The position numbers and the translations under genes are program-made. This document shows, one piece after another, positions 25,473 to 36,318 of a stretch of 64,000 nt of DNA; position 1 is the stretch's first letter, and every line of letters begins with the position of its first letter. The notes below the pieces were generated by a model. That model had not been told where the DNA came from. It ran no database searches and worked only from the letters and a program-made list of their open reading frames with translations. This DNA comes from Tepidiphilus olei (GTDB taxonomy: Bacteria; Pseudomonadota; Gammaproteobacteria; Burkholderiales; Rhodocyclaceae), in assembly GCF_006980705.1 (NCBI RefSeq), contig NZ_SBHO01000001.1:124001-188000 (forward strand). Direction: 5' to 3'.

Positions 25473-27205
25473 ACATGGAGCAAAGATCGATCAATCCCCT
25501 GTTGGTCCTGGCGATACCGGTTTGGCGCCAGCGCATGGTCGTGTTCTCCCTCCTCTGTTTGTTCGCGATCTTGGTGCTGCGGGCAGCCTATCTGCAAGGA
25601 ATACAGGACGAATTCCTGCAACAGCAGGGTGAGGCACGCTATGAGCGCCAGATCGAGGTGCCGGCGATGCGTGGGCGCGTGCTCGATCGCAACGGCCATA
25701 TCCTCGCGGATTCTTCACCCGTGGCGAGCATCTGGGCCGACCCGGCCAAGGTGCGGCAGTGGTCGCATGAGGATTTGTCTCGTTTGGCTCGAATGCTGGG
25801 CATGAGCACCGACGAATTGGGGCGTCGGCTAGAGAAGGGCGGGCGACGATTCACCTATCTGCGGCGTCACTTGCCGCCTGACGAGGCAAGGCCCCTCATG
25901 AGTTGGCCGCAGGAGGGCGTGGGCGTCGTCGAAGAATACCTGCGATTCTATCCTCAGGGTGAGGCATTCGCCCAACTCGTCGGGCTCGTCGACGTCGACG
26001 GCCAGGGGATCGAGGGACTGGAGGCGAGTCTGAACTCCTCGCTGGCCGGTGAGTCGGGCAAACGCCTCGTCGTCCAGGATCGGCGCGGCCGAGTGGTACA
26101 GGACTCGGTCTGGGTGGAGAGGCCGCGCGATGGACGCGACGTGGTGCTTTCACTCGATGCGCGCATCCAGCACATCGCTTTCCGTGCCCTCGAGCAGGCC
26201 GTGGCCCGGCATCAGGCACGCGCCGGCGGGGCCGTGGTGATCGACGTGCGCACCGGCGAGATCCTGGCCCTTGCCAACTGGCCCAGTTACAATCCCAATC
26301 GTCGCACTGGGCTCGATCTGAGCGAGGTGCGTAATCGCGTCGTGACCGATCTCTATGAGCCGGGGTCGGTGATGAAACCCCTCCTGGTGGCTTTGGCGCT
26401 CGAGCGAGGCGTCGTAAAGCCCGAGACACCGATCGATATCCAGGGTGGTATCCTTCGCGTGGGTAACCACAGTATCCGGGACGTGCATGCGACGGAGCGC
26501 GCCCTGACCGTATCCCAGGTGATCCAGAAGTCGTCCAACGTCGGGGTGGCCAAGATCGCGCTCGGACTCGATCCGAAAGATCTCTGGCGTCATTACCGTG
26601 CTTTCGGCTTTGGTACCCGTCCCGATCTGCCGCTACCCGGTGTGGCTGCGGGTCGAATGCTTCCGCCCGATTCGCTCAAGCCCATCGAGGTGGCGACCAT
26701 GGCCTATGGGCATGGCATCTCTACGTCACTTCTGCAGCTGGCCCACGCCTACCAGGCGATCGCCAATGATGGGGTGATGTTGCCCCTGACGCTGATGCGA
26801 CGCGATGCTCCGCCGCCGATCGACGAGATGCGTCGGATCCTCTCGCCCAAGACGGCACGGCAGGTGAAGGCGATGATGGAGCTCGTCACTCAGCCCGGGG
26901 GAACGGCGACGCGAGCGGCGGTGAACGGTTATCGGACCGCAGGCAAGACCGGCACGGCCCATAAGTTGGAAAATGGCCGTTATGTGGAAAAATACCTGGC
27001 TTCCTTCGTTGGCTATGCCCCGGCTTCCCAGCCGAGGCTGGTGGTGGCGGTGATGATCGACGAGCCGAAAGCGAAATCCTATTATGGTGGCGCCGTGGCG
27101 GCGCCGGTGTTTGCCGAGATCGTCGGGCAGGTATTGCCCAGCCTCGGTGTGGCGCCGGACATGCCGGGTCCGACGGTGGCGGCTGCGCAGCGGCCGAGAG
27201 GTTGA
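25469..27205 (+). CDS. ftsI: septal peptidoglycan transpeptidase FtsI (PBP3)
   Basis: FtsI is the class B penicillin-binding protein that crosslinks septal murein with FtsW. The 578-residue protein has a cytoplasmic tail, a membrane anchor (about 24-43), the pedestal domain with RGRVLDRNGHILADS (68-82), and the transpeptidase domain with the active-site SVMK (Ser300-Lys303), SSN (355-357) and KTGT (493-496). All three penicillin-binding motifs are intact. Start at the ATG in ATGA with the ftsL stop; a longer frame upstream lies in ftsL and is rejected. An 8-base gap separates it from murE, the first break in the overlapping chain. Confidence 0.97.
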   Translation: MNMEQRSINPLLVLAIPVWRQRMVVFSLLCLFAILVLRAAYLQGIQDEFLQQQGEARYERQIEVPAMRGRVLDRNGHILADSSPVASIWADPAKVRQWSHEDLSRLARMLGMSTDELGRRLEKGGRRFTYLRRHLPPDEARPLMSWPQEGVGVVEEYLRFYPQGEAFAQLVGLVDVDGQGIEGLEASLNSSLAGESGKRLVVQDRRGRVVQDSVWVERPRDGRDVVLSLDARIQHIAFRALEQAVARHQARAGGAVVIDVRTGEILALANWPSYNPNRRTGLDLSEVRNRVVTDLYEPGSVMKPLLVALALERGVVKPETPIDIQGGILRVGNHSIRDVHATERALTVSQVIQKSSNVGVAKIALGLDPKDLWRHYRAFGFGTRPDLPLPGVAAGRMLPPDSLKPIEVATMAYGHGISTSLLQLAHAYQAIANDGVMLPLTLMRRDAPPPIDEMRRILSPKTARQVKAMMELVTQPGGTATRAAVNGYRTAGKTGTAHKLENGRYVEKYLASFVGYAPASQPRLVVAVMIDEPKAKSYYGGAVAAPVFAEIVGQVLPSLGVAPDMPGPTVAAAQRPRG

Positions 27206-27213
27206 AGAAGGTG

Positions 27214-28728
27214 ATGCGAGACATCGACGATCTATGGTGGGAATTGCACCGACGCGGCGTTTTTCCGCGGACGGTGACGCACGACTCCCGGCAAGTGCAG
27301 CCGGGTACGCTGTTCCTCGCCTGGCCGGGAGGGAAAACCGATGGCAGAAATTATCTGTCCGAGGCGCTTGCCGCCGGCGCAGAGGCGGTGCTCTACGAGG
27401 CGGGTGATGGTTGGGTTCCTCCGGCCGATTTGACCCCGGTGCGACCTCTGATCGCCGTGGAGGGGCTGCGTTCGCTCGCCGGACCCCTCGCCGACCGCGT
27501 CTATGGGTCGCCATCGCAATCCTTGTGGGTGGCCGGTGTCACCGGTACCAATGGCAAGACGACCACCAGCCAGTGGCTCGCGCAAGCCTTGGATGCGCTC
27601 GGCGTTCCCTGCGGCGTGATCGGTACGCTCGGCTGCGGGCGCATTGGTCGCCTGGAGGACCAGGGATTCACCACACCCGAGGCGCCCCAGATCCATGCCT
27701 GGTTGCGAGGCTTCCTTGATGCCGGTTGCGTGGCCGCGGTGATGGAGGTCTCGTCCATCGGCTTGGTGCAGGATCGCGTCGCAGGGGTGCGTTTCGACGT
27801 GGCGATCTTCACCAACCTGACGCGCGACCATCTCGATTATCACGGAAGCATGGAAGCCTATGCGGCGGCCAAACGGCGGCTCTTCGAGTGTCCCGATCTG
27901 CAGGCGGCGGTGCTCGACGTCGACGATCCCGTCGGAGAGACGATCGCGCGCGAGTGTGTCTCCCGCGGCTTGGAAACCTGGGCGGTGAGTCTGAGGGGGC
28001 GCCCGATGCTGCCGGGCGTGCGTCCCTTGTGGCTCGCGCAACCCCCGCACGAAGGCACGAGTGGTCAGCGCTTGACCCTCGCCCTCGAGGGGCGTACTTT
28101 GTCCTTGCATCTGCCCGCGTTCGGCACTTTCAATGCCAGCAACGCGCTGCTGGTTCTGGGCGCGCTGCTGGCGCGTGGGGTGGAGCTGGACCGAGCGGTG
28201 GGGGTCTTGGGCCGCCTGGTGCCGCCTCCTGGGCGGATGCAGTGGATCGGAGGTGTGGCTGAGCCTTTGGTGGTGATCGACTACGCGCATACGCCGGTCG
28301 CTCTCGAACAGGTCATCTCGGCTCTCATGCCCACGGCTCGCTCCCGCGGCGGTCGGCTCGTCGTCGTCTTTGGCTGCGGTGGCGATCGGGATCGGGGCAA
28401 GCGACCGCTCATGGGCGCGGTGGCCGCGCAAGCCGATGCCGTGATCGTGACTTCCGACAACCCCCGCTCCGAACCGCCGGAGGCGATCCTCGCCGATATC
28501 CTCGCCGGCATCGGACGTACCGACATCCTTGTCGAGCCCGACCGGGCCAAGGCCATTGCGCAGGCGATCGAAGCGGCCGACGCCGACGACGTGATTCTCC
28601 TGGCCGGAAAAGGGCACGAGCCTTATCAAGAGATCGCCGGCGTGCGTCACCCCTTCAGTGATCAGGCCGAAGCCGAGGCGGCGCTGGCGCGCTGGCGCGA
28701 GCGCAATCTCTTCGCGGAGTTGTCGTGA
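27214..28728 (+). CDS. murE: UDP-MurNAc-L-Ala-D-Glu:meso-diaminopimelate ligase
   Basis: MurE adds the third stem-peptide residue in cytoplasmic murein precursor synthesis. The 504-residue protein has DSRQVQPGTLFLA (uridine-binding domain), the P-loop TGTNGKTTTS (110-119), TTPEAPQIH, MEVSSIGL, TNLTRDHLDYHG and the C-terminal DNPR at 415-418, which selects meso-diaminopimelate rather than lysine. The start is the ATG at 27214, preceded by GAAGAAGG; TTG and GTG codons just upstream are less likely. murF starts in a GTGA overlap at its stop. Confidence 0.97.
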   Translation: MRDIDDLWWELHRRGVFPRTVTHDSRQVQPGTLFLAWPGGKTDGRNYLSEALAAGAEAVLYEAGDGWVPPADLTPVRPLIAVEGLRSLAGPLADRVYGSPSQSLWVAGVTGTNGKTTTSQWLAQALDALGVPCGVIGTLGCGRIGRLEDQGFTTPEAPQIHAWLRGFLDAGCVAAVMEVSSIGLVQDRVAGVRFDVAIFTNLTRDHLDYHGSMEAYAAAKRRLFECPDLQAAVLDVDDPVGETIARECVSRGLETWAVSLRGRPMLPGVRPLWLAQPPHEGTSGQRLTLALEGRTLSLHLPAFGTFNASNALLVLGALLARGVELDRAVGVLGRLVPPPGRMQWIGGVAEPLVVIDYAHTPVALEQVISALMPTARSRGGRLVVVFGCGGDRDRGKRPLMGAVAAQADAVIVTSDNPRSEPPEAILADILAGIGRTDILVEPDRAKAIAQAIEAADADDVILLAGKGHEPYQEIAGVRHPFSDQAEAEAALARWRERNLFAELS

Positions 28729-30116
28729 ACGTGACGTTGGCCGAGCTCGCCATCCTGCTCGCCGGTCAGGGTGAGGCGGTCGACCTCCTCGGGAAAGGCG
28801 AGCAGCAGATCGGAGGCGTCGAGATCGACTCGCGCGCCCCGCTCGCGGGCAAGCTTTTCGTGGCCTTGCGTGGCGCCCGCTTCGACGGGCACGATTTCGT
28901 CGCCGCTGCCTTCGCTGCTGGGGCGGCCGCTGCCCTGACCGAACGGCGCGGGACGCCGGCGCAGCGGGCGGGCGGAAATTTTTTGCTGGTCGATGATACC
29001 CGCCGCGCGCTCGGTCGGCTCGCGGCCGCCTGGCGGGCGCGTTTCTCCGGGCGCGTGGTCGGCATTACCGGCAGCAACGGCAAGACCACCGTCAAGGAGA
29101 TGACGGCAGCGATCCTGCGCGAGCACCTCGGTGCCGAGGCAGTACTCGCCACCCGCGGCAACCGCAACAACGACATCGGCCTGCCGCTCACCTTGCTCGA
29201 ACTCGGGCCGAGCCACCGGGCGGCGGTGTGCGAACTGGGCATCAACCATCCCGGCGAGATGGCGGAGCTCGCCGCCATCGCTCGCCCCGACGTCGCGTTG
29301 GTGACCACGGCGCAGCGTGCGCACCTCGAGGGGTTCGGCACGCTGGAAGCCGTGGCGCGCGAGAAGGGGCAAATCTACCGATTTCTCTCGCCCGACGGCA
29401 CGGCAGTGATCCCCGCCGACGATCCCTATGCCATCCTTTGGCGGGAGACGGCGGCCGGGCGTCGCGTGCTCACCTTCGGCCGTGGGGGGGAGATTTCCGC
29501 CGTCGCACAGCCGCTTTCCGAAGGCTGGCGCCTCACCGTGCGGGCACGGGGCGAGGCGGTTGAATTCACGCTGCCGTTGCCGGGGCGGCACAACGTGCAC
29601 AACGCGCTCGCCGCGATGGCCTGTGCCGTGGCGCTGGACGTTCCGCTCGCAACGGCGGCCGGTGCGCTGGGTGCGTTCGCCCCCGTGCCCGGACGGCTGC
29701 AACCGCTGGCTGGGGCGCAGGGGGCGCTGCTCATCGACGATACCTACAACGCCAATCCGGACTCCATGCGCGCGGCGATCGAAGTCCTTGCGGCGTTGCC
29801 GCATGCGCGCAAGCTGCTCGTGCTGGGAGACATGGGTGAGGTCGGCCCTGAGGCGCCGCGGTTGCACGCGGAATTGGGCGCACACGCCCGTGCCGCGGGT
29901 ATCGAGCGGCTCTTTACTTTGGGAGCGCTCGCGCGCGAGGCTGCCATCGCCTTCGGACGACAGGCCGAGTCCTTCGACGATGTGGATGCGCTCGTGCAGC
30001 GGCTGCGCCCGGATCTCTCGCCGGAGACGGCCGTTTTGGTCAAAGGGTCCCGTTTCATGCGTATGGAACGGGTGGTTTCCGCGCTCGCGGCGAAGGCCGC
30101 GGCGCTGCAAGGATGA
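28725..30116 (+). CDS. murF: UDP-MurNAc-tripeptide:D-alanyl-D-alanine ligase
   Basis: MurF adds D-Ala-D-Ala to complete UDP-MurNAc-pentapeptide. The 463-residue protein has [19 protein letters not shown], the P-loop [14 protein letters not shown] (about 107-120), [43 protein letters not shown] and [18 protein letters not shown], all diagnostic. GTG at 28725 overlaps the murE stop; a GTG two codons later is the only nearby alternative. The final [13 protein letters not shown] is the usual C-terminal block. mraY follows after 4 bases. Confidence 0.96.
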   Translation: MNVTLAELAILLAGQGEAVDLLGKGEQQIGGVEIDSRAPLAGKLFVALRGARFDGHDFVAAAFAAGAAAALTERRGTPAQRAGGNFLLVDDTRRALGRLAAAWRARFSGRVVGITGSNGKTTVKEMTAAILREHLGAEAVLATRGNRNNDIGLPLTLLELGPSHRAAVCELGINHPGEMAELAAIARPDVALVTTAQRAHLEGFGTLEAVAREKGQIYRFLSPDGTAVIPADDPYAILWRETAAGRRVLTFGRGGEISAVAQPLSEGWRLTVRARGEAVEFTLPLPGRHNVHNALAAMACAVALDVPLATAAGALGAFAPVPGRLQPLAGAQGALLIDDTYNANPDSMRAAIEVLAALPHARKLLVLGDMGEVGPEAPRLHAELGAHARAAGIERLFTLGALAREAAIAFGRQAESFDDVDALVQRLRPDLSPETAVLVKGSRFMRMERVVSALAAKAAALQG

Positions 30117-30120
30117 TTCG

Positions 30121-31209
30121 ATGCTGCTGGAACTGGCGCTTTGGTTGGGGCAGGACATCCGGGCGTTCAACGTCTTCGGCTACATCACGCTGCGCACGGT
30201 GCTGGCAACGATGACGGCGCTCCTCGTCTCCTTCGCTTTGGGTCCGAGCGTGATCCGCTGGCTCGCGGCCAAGAAGATCGGGCAGACGGTGCGTACCGAC
30301 GGGCCGCAGACACACTTGAGCAAATCCGGTACACCCACCATGGGCGGAGCGTTGATCTTGCTCGCGGTGTCGGTGACGGTCTTGCTGTGGGGGGACTTGA
30401 GCAACCGATACGTATGGACCGTCTGGCTCGTCACCCTCGGCTTCGGCGCCGTGGGCTGGGTCGACGACTGGCGCAAGGTGGTGCGGCGCGATCCGAAAGG
30501 TTTGCCCAGCCGCTGGAAATATTTCTGGACTTCCGCGATCGCGCTCGCGGCGAGCCTCTACCTGGGGCTCACCGCCACCGAGCCGGTGCAGACCCAGTTG
30601 ATCGTGCCGTTCTTCAAGGAAGTGGCGATTCCCCTGGGCGTGGGTGGGTTCGTGTTGCTTTCCTACTTCGTCATCAACGGTACCAGCCATGCGGTCAATC
30701 TCACCGACGGGCTCGATGGTCTGGCAGTGACACCGGCCGTGATGGTGACCGGGGCGCTGGCGATTTTCTCCTATGTGGCAGGACACGCCGTCTTCGCCCG
30801 CTACCTGGGGGTGCCCTACATTCCGGGGGCGGGGGAGCTCGCCGTCTTCTGCGGGGCGCTCTGCGGCGCGGGACTGGGTTTCCTGTGGTTCAACGCGCAC
30901 CCGGCGCAGGTGTTCATGGGGGACGTGGGGGCGCTCGCGCTGGGCGCGGCCATGGGGACCATCGCCGTGATCGTGCGGCAGGAACTGGTGCTCTTCATCA
31001 TGGGGGGGCTGTTCGTCGCCGAGGCGCTGTCGGTGATGCTGCAGGTGGGCTATTTCAAATGGACCGGAGGAAAGCGCATCCTGCGCATGGCGCCTCTGCA
31101 CCACCACTTCGAACTGGGGGGCTGGAAAGAGACCCAGGTGGTGATCCGCTTCTGGATCGTCACCTTGATGTTGGTGCTCTTCGGCCTGTCTACCCTGAAA
31201 CTGCGGTGA
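30121..31209 (+). CDS. mraY: phospho-MurNAc-pentapeptide translocase
   Basis: MraY links phospho-MurNAc-pentapeptide to undecaprenyl phosphate, making lipid I at the inner membrane. The 362-residue protein (E. coli 360) has about ten membrane segments. Conserved sites: [17 protein letters not shown], the Asp pair in [11 protein letters not shown], the [13 protein letters not shown] loop, [16 protein letters not shown] and the C-terminal [17 protein letters not shown] with the triple His. The start ATG at 30121 is right after murF. murD starts 6 bases past its stop. Confidence 0.98.
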   Translation: MLLELALWLGQDIRAFNVFGYITLRTVLATMTALLVSFALGPSVIRWLAAKKIGQTVRTDGPQTHLSKSGTPTMGGALILLAVSVTVLLWGDLSNRYVWTVWLVTLGFGAVGWVDDWRKVVRRDPKGLPSRWKYFWTSAIALAASLYLGLTATEPVQTQLIVPFFKEVAIPLGVGGFVLLSYFVINGTSHAVNLTDGLDGLAVTPAVMVTGALAIFSYVAGHAVFARYLGVPYIPGAGELAVFCGALCGAGLGFLWFNAHPAQVFMGDVGALALGAAMGTIAVIVRQELVLFIMGGLFVAEALSVMLQVGYFKWTGGKRILRMAPLHHHFELGGWKETQVVIRFWIVTLMLVLFGLSTLKLR

Positions 31210-31215
31210 GTAGCG

Positions 31216-32589
31216 ATGGATCTGGTCTTGGGACTCGGGTCGAGCGGTGAGGCGATGGTGCGCTGGCTCGCGCATCGCGGCGTCGCCGTGCGCGCGGCCG
31301 ATACGCGGGGGCAGCCGCCGGCCGCCGCCGGCTTGCGCGCTCTGCTGCCGTCCGGATCCATGGTGTTGGGCCAGCCCTTCGAGGAAGCGCTGCTCGAGGG
31401 CGTAGAGCGGGTGTGGCTCTCGCCGGGGTTGTCGCCCGAATTGCCGCTGTGCAGGGAGGCGCGGGCGCGAGGGATTCCCGTGCAGGGAGAACTGGCGCTC
31501 TTTCACGAAGCTTGGCAGGCGCGTGGCCGACCGGGGCGGCTGGTGGCGGTGACCGGGACCAACGGCAAGACCACGACCACGGCGCTCACGGCGCACCTGT
31601 TGCGGCACGCCGGGCTCGATGCGCTCGCTGCCGGCAATATCGCCCCGGCCATCCTCACCGCCGCGCGCGAGCGCGAGGAGGCAGGGTTGCCCTGGCCTGA
31701 GGTATGGGTGCTGGAAGTATCGAGCTTTCAGCTGGAGACGGCTGGGTCGTTCGTGGCGCACGCGGCGGTGGTGTTGAACGTCACCGAGGATCACCTCGAT
31801 CGGCATGGCTCGCTCGAGACCTACGCCGCCCTCAAGGCGCGCGTCTACCAGGGCGCGGAGACGGCGGTGGTGGTGCGCGACGACGCCCTCGTGCGCGAGA
31901 TGGCCCGCAGCGCGCCGCGGCGTGTGACGGTGGGCAGCGATGCTCCACCCTCGGAGGCCGATTTCGGTGTGGAATCGGGCTGGTTCGTGCACGGCCGCCG
32001 GCGGCTCGCGCCCCGTTCGCTCTTGCCTCTGCCCGGGCGGCACAACGAGCTCGATGCGCTCGCGGCGCTCGCGCTGGCCGAGGCGATGGGCGTGGCGCCC
32101 GAGGTGGCGATCGAGGGATTGGTAACTTTCCAGGGATTGCCCCACCGGGTCGAGACGGTGGCGGTGCGCGCCGACGGGGTGCGCTTCATCGACGATTCGA
32201 AAGGCACGAACGTGGGAGCGACGATCGCGGCGCTCGCCGGGTTCGATGAGCCCGTGATCCTGATCGCCGGAGGCGATGGCAAAGGGCAGTCGTTCGCACC
32301 GCTCGCGCAGGCAGCGCGCGACCGGGTACGTCTGGCGTTCCTGATCGGGCGCGATGCCCCGGCAATGGAGACTGCCTTCATGCAGGCGGGGGTGCCGACG
32401 CGACGCTGTGCCACACTACCCGAGGCCGTGGCCATGGCCGATGCGGCGGCCCAACCAGGCGAGGTGGTGCTGCTCTCGCCTGCGTGCGCGAGCCTGGACA
32501 TGTTTCGCGACTACGCGCATCGTTCTGAAGTCTTTCTCGAGGCGATCCGATCGCTGCTGGAGGAGGGGGGGCGATGGTCGAAACGTTGA
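31216..32589 (+). CDS. murD: UDP-MurNAc-L-alanine:D-glutamate ligase
   Basis: MurD adds D-Glu as the second stem-peptide residue. The 457-residue protein starts MDLVLGLGSSGEAMVRWL, with the nucleotide-like Rossmann domain, then the P-loop AVTGTNGKTTTTALTAHLL (about 113-131), EVSSFQLET, LNVTEDHLDRHGSLETYA, PGRHNELDALAALALA and the C-terminal DDSKGTNVGATIAAL and SPACASLDMFRDYAHR, a MurD-specific ending. It overlaps ftsW by 16 bases. Confidence 0.96.
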   Translation: MDLVLGLGSSGEAMVRWLAHRGVAVRAADTRGQPPAAAGLRALLPSGSMVLGQPFEEALLEGVERVWLSPGLSPELPLCREARARGIPVQGELALFHEAWQARGRPGRLVAVTGTNGKTTTTALTAHLLRHAGLDALAAGNIAPAILTAAREREEAGLPWPEVWVLEVSSFQLETAGSFVAHAAVVLNVTEDHLDRHGSLETYAALKARVYQGAETAVVVRDDALVREMARSAPRRVTVGSDAPPSEADFGVESGWFVHGRRRLAPRSLLPLPGRHNELDALAALALAEAMGVAPEVAIEGLVTFQGLPHRVETVAVRADGVRFIDDSKGTNVGATIAALAGFDEPVILIAGGDGKGQSFAPLAQAARDRVRLAFLIGRDAPAMETAFMQAGVPTRRCATLPEAVAMADAAAQPGEVVLLSPACASLDMFRDYAHRSEVFLEAIRSLLEEGGRWSKR

Positions 32590-33797
32590 TGCGCCGCTGG
32601 TTCGGACGGCGAGGCGATCGGCTCCCCCCCTCGGCACCCCATCATGTAGAACGGGGACCGGTGGCCCGATTCGGCGAATTCGATTTGCCGCTCTTTTGGG
32701 CGGTGACGGCACTCACCCTCATGGGACTGGTGATGGTCTACTCGGCGAGCATCGCGCTCGCCGACGAGTCTCCTGCCACGGGGGGAAGAGCGAACTATTT
32801 CCTCATACGCCAGGCGGTGTTTGTGCTGTTGGGTGCCGGTGTGGCCTGGATGACCTTTCAGGTGCCGATGCGGGTGTGGCAGTCGCTGACGCCTTGGCTC
32901 TTCTTGCTGGGCGTGGTGCTGCTGATCTTGGTGTTGCTACCAGGGATCGGCAAAGTGGTCAATGGCTCGCGCCGCTGGATCCCGCTGGGGCCGATCAACT
33001 TTCAACCGTCCGAATTCATGAAACTCTTCGTGTCGTTCTACGCCGCGGACTACACGGTACGCAAGTTGCGGTTCATGGCCAGTTTCTGGCGTGGTTTCTT
33101 GCCGCTCGCCTTCGTCGTGGTGCTCGTGGGGGTACTGTTGCTGCTGCAACCCGATTTCGGGGCGTTTGCCGTGATCAGCGCCATCGCTTTCGGCGTGCTC
33201 TTCCTGGGCGGTTTGAAGCTGCGTATCTTTTTTGCTTTGATCCTGCTGGCAGGAGCGGCTTTCGCGGTTTTGATCCTGAGTTCCGAATATCGGAGTCAGC
33301 GCCTCTTCGCCTTCCTCGATCCGTGGGCCGATCCCTTGGGCAAGGGCTATCAACTCACACATTCCCTCATCGCCTTCGGCCGTGGCAAGTGGTTTGGTGT
33401 TGGGTTGGGCGGCAGCGTGGAAAAACTCCTCTACCTACCCGAGGCGCATACCGATTTCCTGTTCGCGGTCGTCGGTGAGGAGCTGGGGTTGGTGGGGGTT
33501 TGTGCGGTGGTGGCGCTCTTTGCGGTGGTCATCTGGCGCACGTTCACCATCGGCCGAGGGCTGGTATGCGTCGAGCAGTACTTCTCGGGGCTGGCGGTGT
33601 TCGGCATTGGCCTGTGGATCGGCGTGCAGACGTTCATCAACATGGGGGTGAATGTCGGGCTGTTGCCGACCAAGGGGCTGACGCTGCCTTTCATGAGCTA
33701 CGGAGGGTCGAGCATCATCGCCAACCTCGCGGCAATGGCCGTGGTGCTGCGGGCCGACTGGGAGCTGCGCTGTTTGCGGCGCGGCATACAAGTATGA
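32574..33797 (+). CDS. ftsW: septal peptidoglycan polymerase FtsW
   Basis: FtsW is the SEDS-family glycosyltransferase that polymerises lipid II at the septum with FtsI. The 407-residue protein has a basic cytoplasmic N-terminus of about 45 residues and about ten membrane helices. Conserved SEDS segments: GLVMVYSAS (50-60 region), [75 protein letters not shown] and the C-terminal [17 protein letters not shown]. The catalytic Asp lies in the QPDFG motif region of the family. It overlaps murD (16 bases) and murG (4 bases, ATGA). Confidence 0.97.
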   Translation: MVETLMRRWFGRRGDRLPPSAPHHVERGPVARFGEFDLPLFWAVTALTLMGLVMVYSASIALADESPATGGRANYFLIRQAVFVLLGAGVAWMTFQVPMRVWQSLTPWLFLLGVVLLILVLLPGIGKVVNGSRRWIPLGPINFQPSEFMKLFVSFYAADYTVRKLRFMASFWRGFLPLAFVVVLVGVLLLLQPDFGAFAVISAIAFGVLFLGGLKLRIFFALILLAGAAFAVLILSSEYRSQRLFAFLDPWADPLGKGYQLTHSLIAFGRGKWFGVGLGGSVEKLLYLPEAHTDFLFAVVGEELGLVGVCAVVALFAVVIWRTFTIGRGLVCVEQYFSGLAVFGIGLWIGVQTFINMGVNVGLLPTKGLTLPFMSYGGSSIIANLAAMAVVLRADWELRCLRRGIQV

Positions 33798-34867
33798 GCG
33801 GGCACACCGTACTCGTGATGGCCGGAGGGACCGGCGGGCACATCTTCCCGGCGTTGGCCGTGGCCGAATGTCTGCGCGAACGTGCCTGGCGGGTGGTCTG
33901 GCTCGGGAACGACGGGGCGATGGAATCCCAGCTCGTGCCGCCTCGCGGATTCGAATTCGTTTCTCTCGGTTTCGGCGCCTTGCGCGGCAAGGGGATGGGG
34001 CGCAAACTGAAGCTGCCGTTTTCCTTGACGGTGGCGATAGCGCGCGCTCTGCGTCTGCTGGGAGAAGTGCGCCCGAGCGTGGTGCTCGGCATGGGGGGGT
34101 ACGTGAGTTTTCCTGGAGCGGCGGCGGCGCGCCTGCGTGGCATCCCGCTCGTGGTGCACGAGCAAAACGCCGTGGCGGGCTTGGCGAATCGGGTGTTGGC
34201 GCGCGTGGCTGACACCGTGCTCACGGGGTTCCCCGGTGTGTTGCCGGGGGGGCGCTGGGTGGGCAATCCGGTGCGCCGGGAGCTCACCACGCTACCACCA
34301 CCCGAGGTGCGTTTTGCCGGGCGGCAAGGACCCCTGCGCGTGCTGGTGGTGGGTGGGAGTCTCGGCGCCAGGGCGCTCAACGAGACGGTGCCGGCGGCGC
34401 TCGCGTGCCTCGATCCGATCGAGCGCCCCCTGGTGACACACCAGTCGGGCAGGGTACACTTCCCGGCTTTGCAAGAGGCGTATGCCCGGCATGGCCTGGA
34501 GGCTCGGTTGCTTCCCTTCATCGAGGACATGGGCGCTGCGCTCGGGCAGGCCGATCTGGTCGTGTCGCGCGCCGGGGCGATGACGGTGGCGGAGCTCGCC
34601 GCCGTCGGTGTGGGGGCGGTGCTGGTGCCCTTTCCTCATGCGGTCGACGATCATCAAACGGCGAATGCGCGTTTTCTCGTCGAGGGCGGCGCGGCGCAGA
34701 TCCTGCCTCAGTCTGAGCTCTCGCCCCAGCATCTAGCGGATCTGCTGCGGCGGTTCGATCGTGCGCGTTGCCGCAAGATGGCGCTCGCCGCCCGTGCCCT
34801 TGCCCGGCCCGAGGCTGCCGAGACGCTCGCCGAAGAACTCGAACGATTGGCAAAGGAAACGAAATGA
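33794..34867 (+). CDS. murG: lipid II synthase (UDP-GlcNAc:lipid I GlcNAc transferase)
   Basis: MurG adds GlcNAc to lipid I on the inner membrane's cytoplasmic face. The 357-residue GT-B enzyme has the N-terminal G-loop [19 protein letters not shown], the second G-loop [33 protein letters not shown], then in the C-terminal half [47 protein letters not shown] with the UDP-GlcNAc-binding Glu, all family hallmarks. ATGA overlaps on both sides (ftsW, murC). Confidence 0.97.
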   Translation: MSGHTVLVMAGGTGGHIFPALAVAECLRERAWRVVWLGNDGAMESQLVPPRGFEFVSLGFGALRGKGMGRKLKLPFSLTVAIARALRLLGEVRPSVVLGMGGYVSFPGAAAARLRGIPLVVHEQNAVAGLANRVLARVADTVLTGFPGVLPGGRWVGNPVRRELTTLPPPEVRFAGRQGPLRVLVVGGSLGARALNETVPAALACLDPIERPLVTHQSGRVHFPALQEAYARHGLEARLLPFIEDMGAALGQADLVVSRAGAMTVAELAAVGVGAVLVPFPHAVDDHQTANARFLVEGGAAQILPQSELSPQHLADLLRRFDRARCRKMALAARALARPEAAETLAEELERLAKETK

Positions 34868-36318
34868 AACACCGCGTCAAACGCGTGCACTTCGTGGGTA
34901 TCGGCGGAGTGGGAATGAGCGGCATCGCCGAAGTGCTCTGCCACCTGGGGTTCGAAGTGAGCGGCTCGGACTTGGCCGAGAGCGCCACGCTCGCGCGCTT
35001 GCGTGCGCTGGGCGTGCGGGTAATGGTGGGGCATGCGCCCGAGCATGTCGTCGGGGCCGATGCCGTGGTGGTCTCTTCGGCAGTAGCGCCGGACAATCCC
35101 GAGGTGCTCGCCGCCCGCGCGGCCGGCATTCCCGTGGTTCCGCGCGCCCAGATGCTCGCCGAGCTGATGCGCTTCAAACAGGGCATCGCCATCGCCGGCA
35201 CCCACGGCAAAACGACGACGACTTCGCTGGTGGCGAGCATTCTCGCCGAAGGGGGACTCGATCCGACTTTCGTCATCGGCGGGCGCTTGATCGCTGCCGG
35301 TAGTAACGCCCGCCTGGGCCAGGGAGAATATCTCGTGGCCGAGGCCGACGAGTCGGACGCCTCCTTTTTGCATCTTTCTCCCGTGATGGCGGTGGTCACC
35401 AATATCGATGCCGACCACATGGCCACCTATGGGCATGACTTCGAGCGGCTGAAAGCTTCCTTCGTCGATTTTCTGCATCGCTTGCCCTTCTGGGGAGTGG
35501 CGGTGCTGTGTCTGGACGATCCTCAGGTGGCGTCGATCGTGTCCCACGTCGAGCGCCCCGTCGTCGGATACGGATTGACGGCCGAATCCGCCTTGGTTCG
35601 CGCCGAGCACGTGCGCGCCGAGGGTGGGCGCATGTTCTTTACCGCCGTACGGCGCAACGGGCGAGAGACCCGTTTGCCGATCGAATTGAATCTGCCTGGA
35701 TTGCACAATGTGCGCAACGCCCTGGCGGCGATCACCGTGGCGAGCGAATTGCAGGTGCCCGATGAGGCGATCGTGCACGCGCTGGCACGATTCCAGGGGG
35801 TAGGCCGGCGTTTCCAGCGCCATGGAGATTTGCCCCTCATCGATGAGGATGGCACCGTGCACGGCACTTACACCTTGATCGACGACTACGGGCACCATCC
35901 GGTGGAGATGCAGGCCACGCTGGATGCGGTACGCCTTGCTTTTCCCGGGCGGCGCGTGGTGGTCGTCTTTCAGCCGCACCGTTATAGCCGCACGCGCGAC
36001 TGCTTCGAGGATTTCGTTCGGGTGCTCTCCGAGGTCGATTCCCTGGTGCTGCTCGAGGTCTATCCGGCTGGCGAGGAGCCGATTCCGGCGGCCGACGGAC
36101 GCAGCCTCGCACGGGCTTTGCGCTTGCGTGGTCGGGTCGAACCGGTTTTCGTCGAGGGGCTCGATGATGTCCCGGCGGTGCTGCCCCGGGTGGTGCGCGA
36201 TGGTGACGTGGTCGTGACCATGGGGGCAGGTTCGATCGGGCGCTTGCCGGTGCGTTTGGTGCAAGAAGCCCGGGAACGTACCCGGCTGGAGCCGGCGAAC
36301 GAGGAGCGGGCGGCGTGA
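34864..36318 (+). CDS. murC: UDP-MurNAc:L-alanine ligase
   Basis: MurC adds L-Ala to UDP-MurNAc, the first peptide step. The 484-residue protein begins [24 protein letters not shown] and has the P-loop [56 protein letters not shown] and the C-terminal [18 protein letters not shown] and [16 protein letters not shown], all MurC-specific. The ATG overlaps the murG stop. No murB gene lies between murC and ddlB, unlike the order in some alphaproteobacteria. Confidence 0.97.
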   Translation: MKHRVKRVHFVGIGGVGMSGIAEVLCHLGFEVSGSDLAESATLARLRALGVRVMVGHAPEHVVGADAVVVSSAVAPDNPEVLAARAAGIPVVPRAQMLAELMRFKQGIAIAGTHGKTTTTSLVASILAEGGLDPTFVIGGRLIAAGSNARLGQGEYLVAEADESDASFLHLSPVMAVVTNIDADHMATYGHDFERLKASFVDFLHRLPFWGVAVLCLDDPQVASIVSHVERPVVGYGLTAESALVRAEHVRAEGGRMFFTAVRRNGRETRLPIELNLPGLHNVRNALAAITVASELQVPDEAIVHALARFQGVGRRFQRHGDLPLIDEDGTVHGTYTLIDDYGHHPVEMQATLDAVRLAFPGRRVVVVFQPHRYSRTRDCFEDFVRVLSEVDSLVLLEVYPAGEEPIPAADGRSLARALRLRGRVEPVFVEGLDDVPAVLPRVVRDGDVVVTMGAGSIGRLPVRLVQEARERTRLEPANEERAA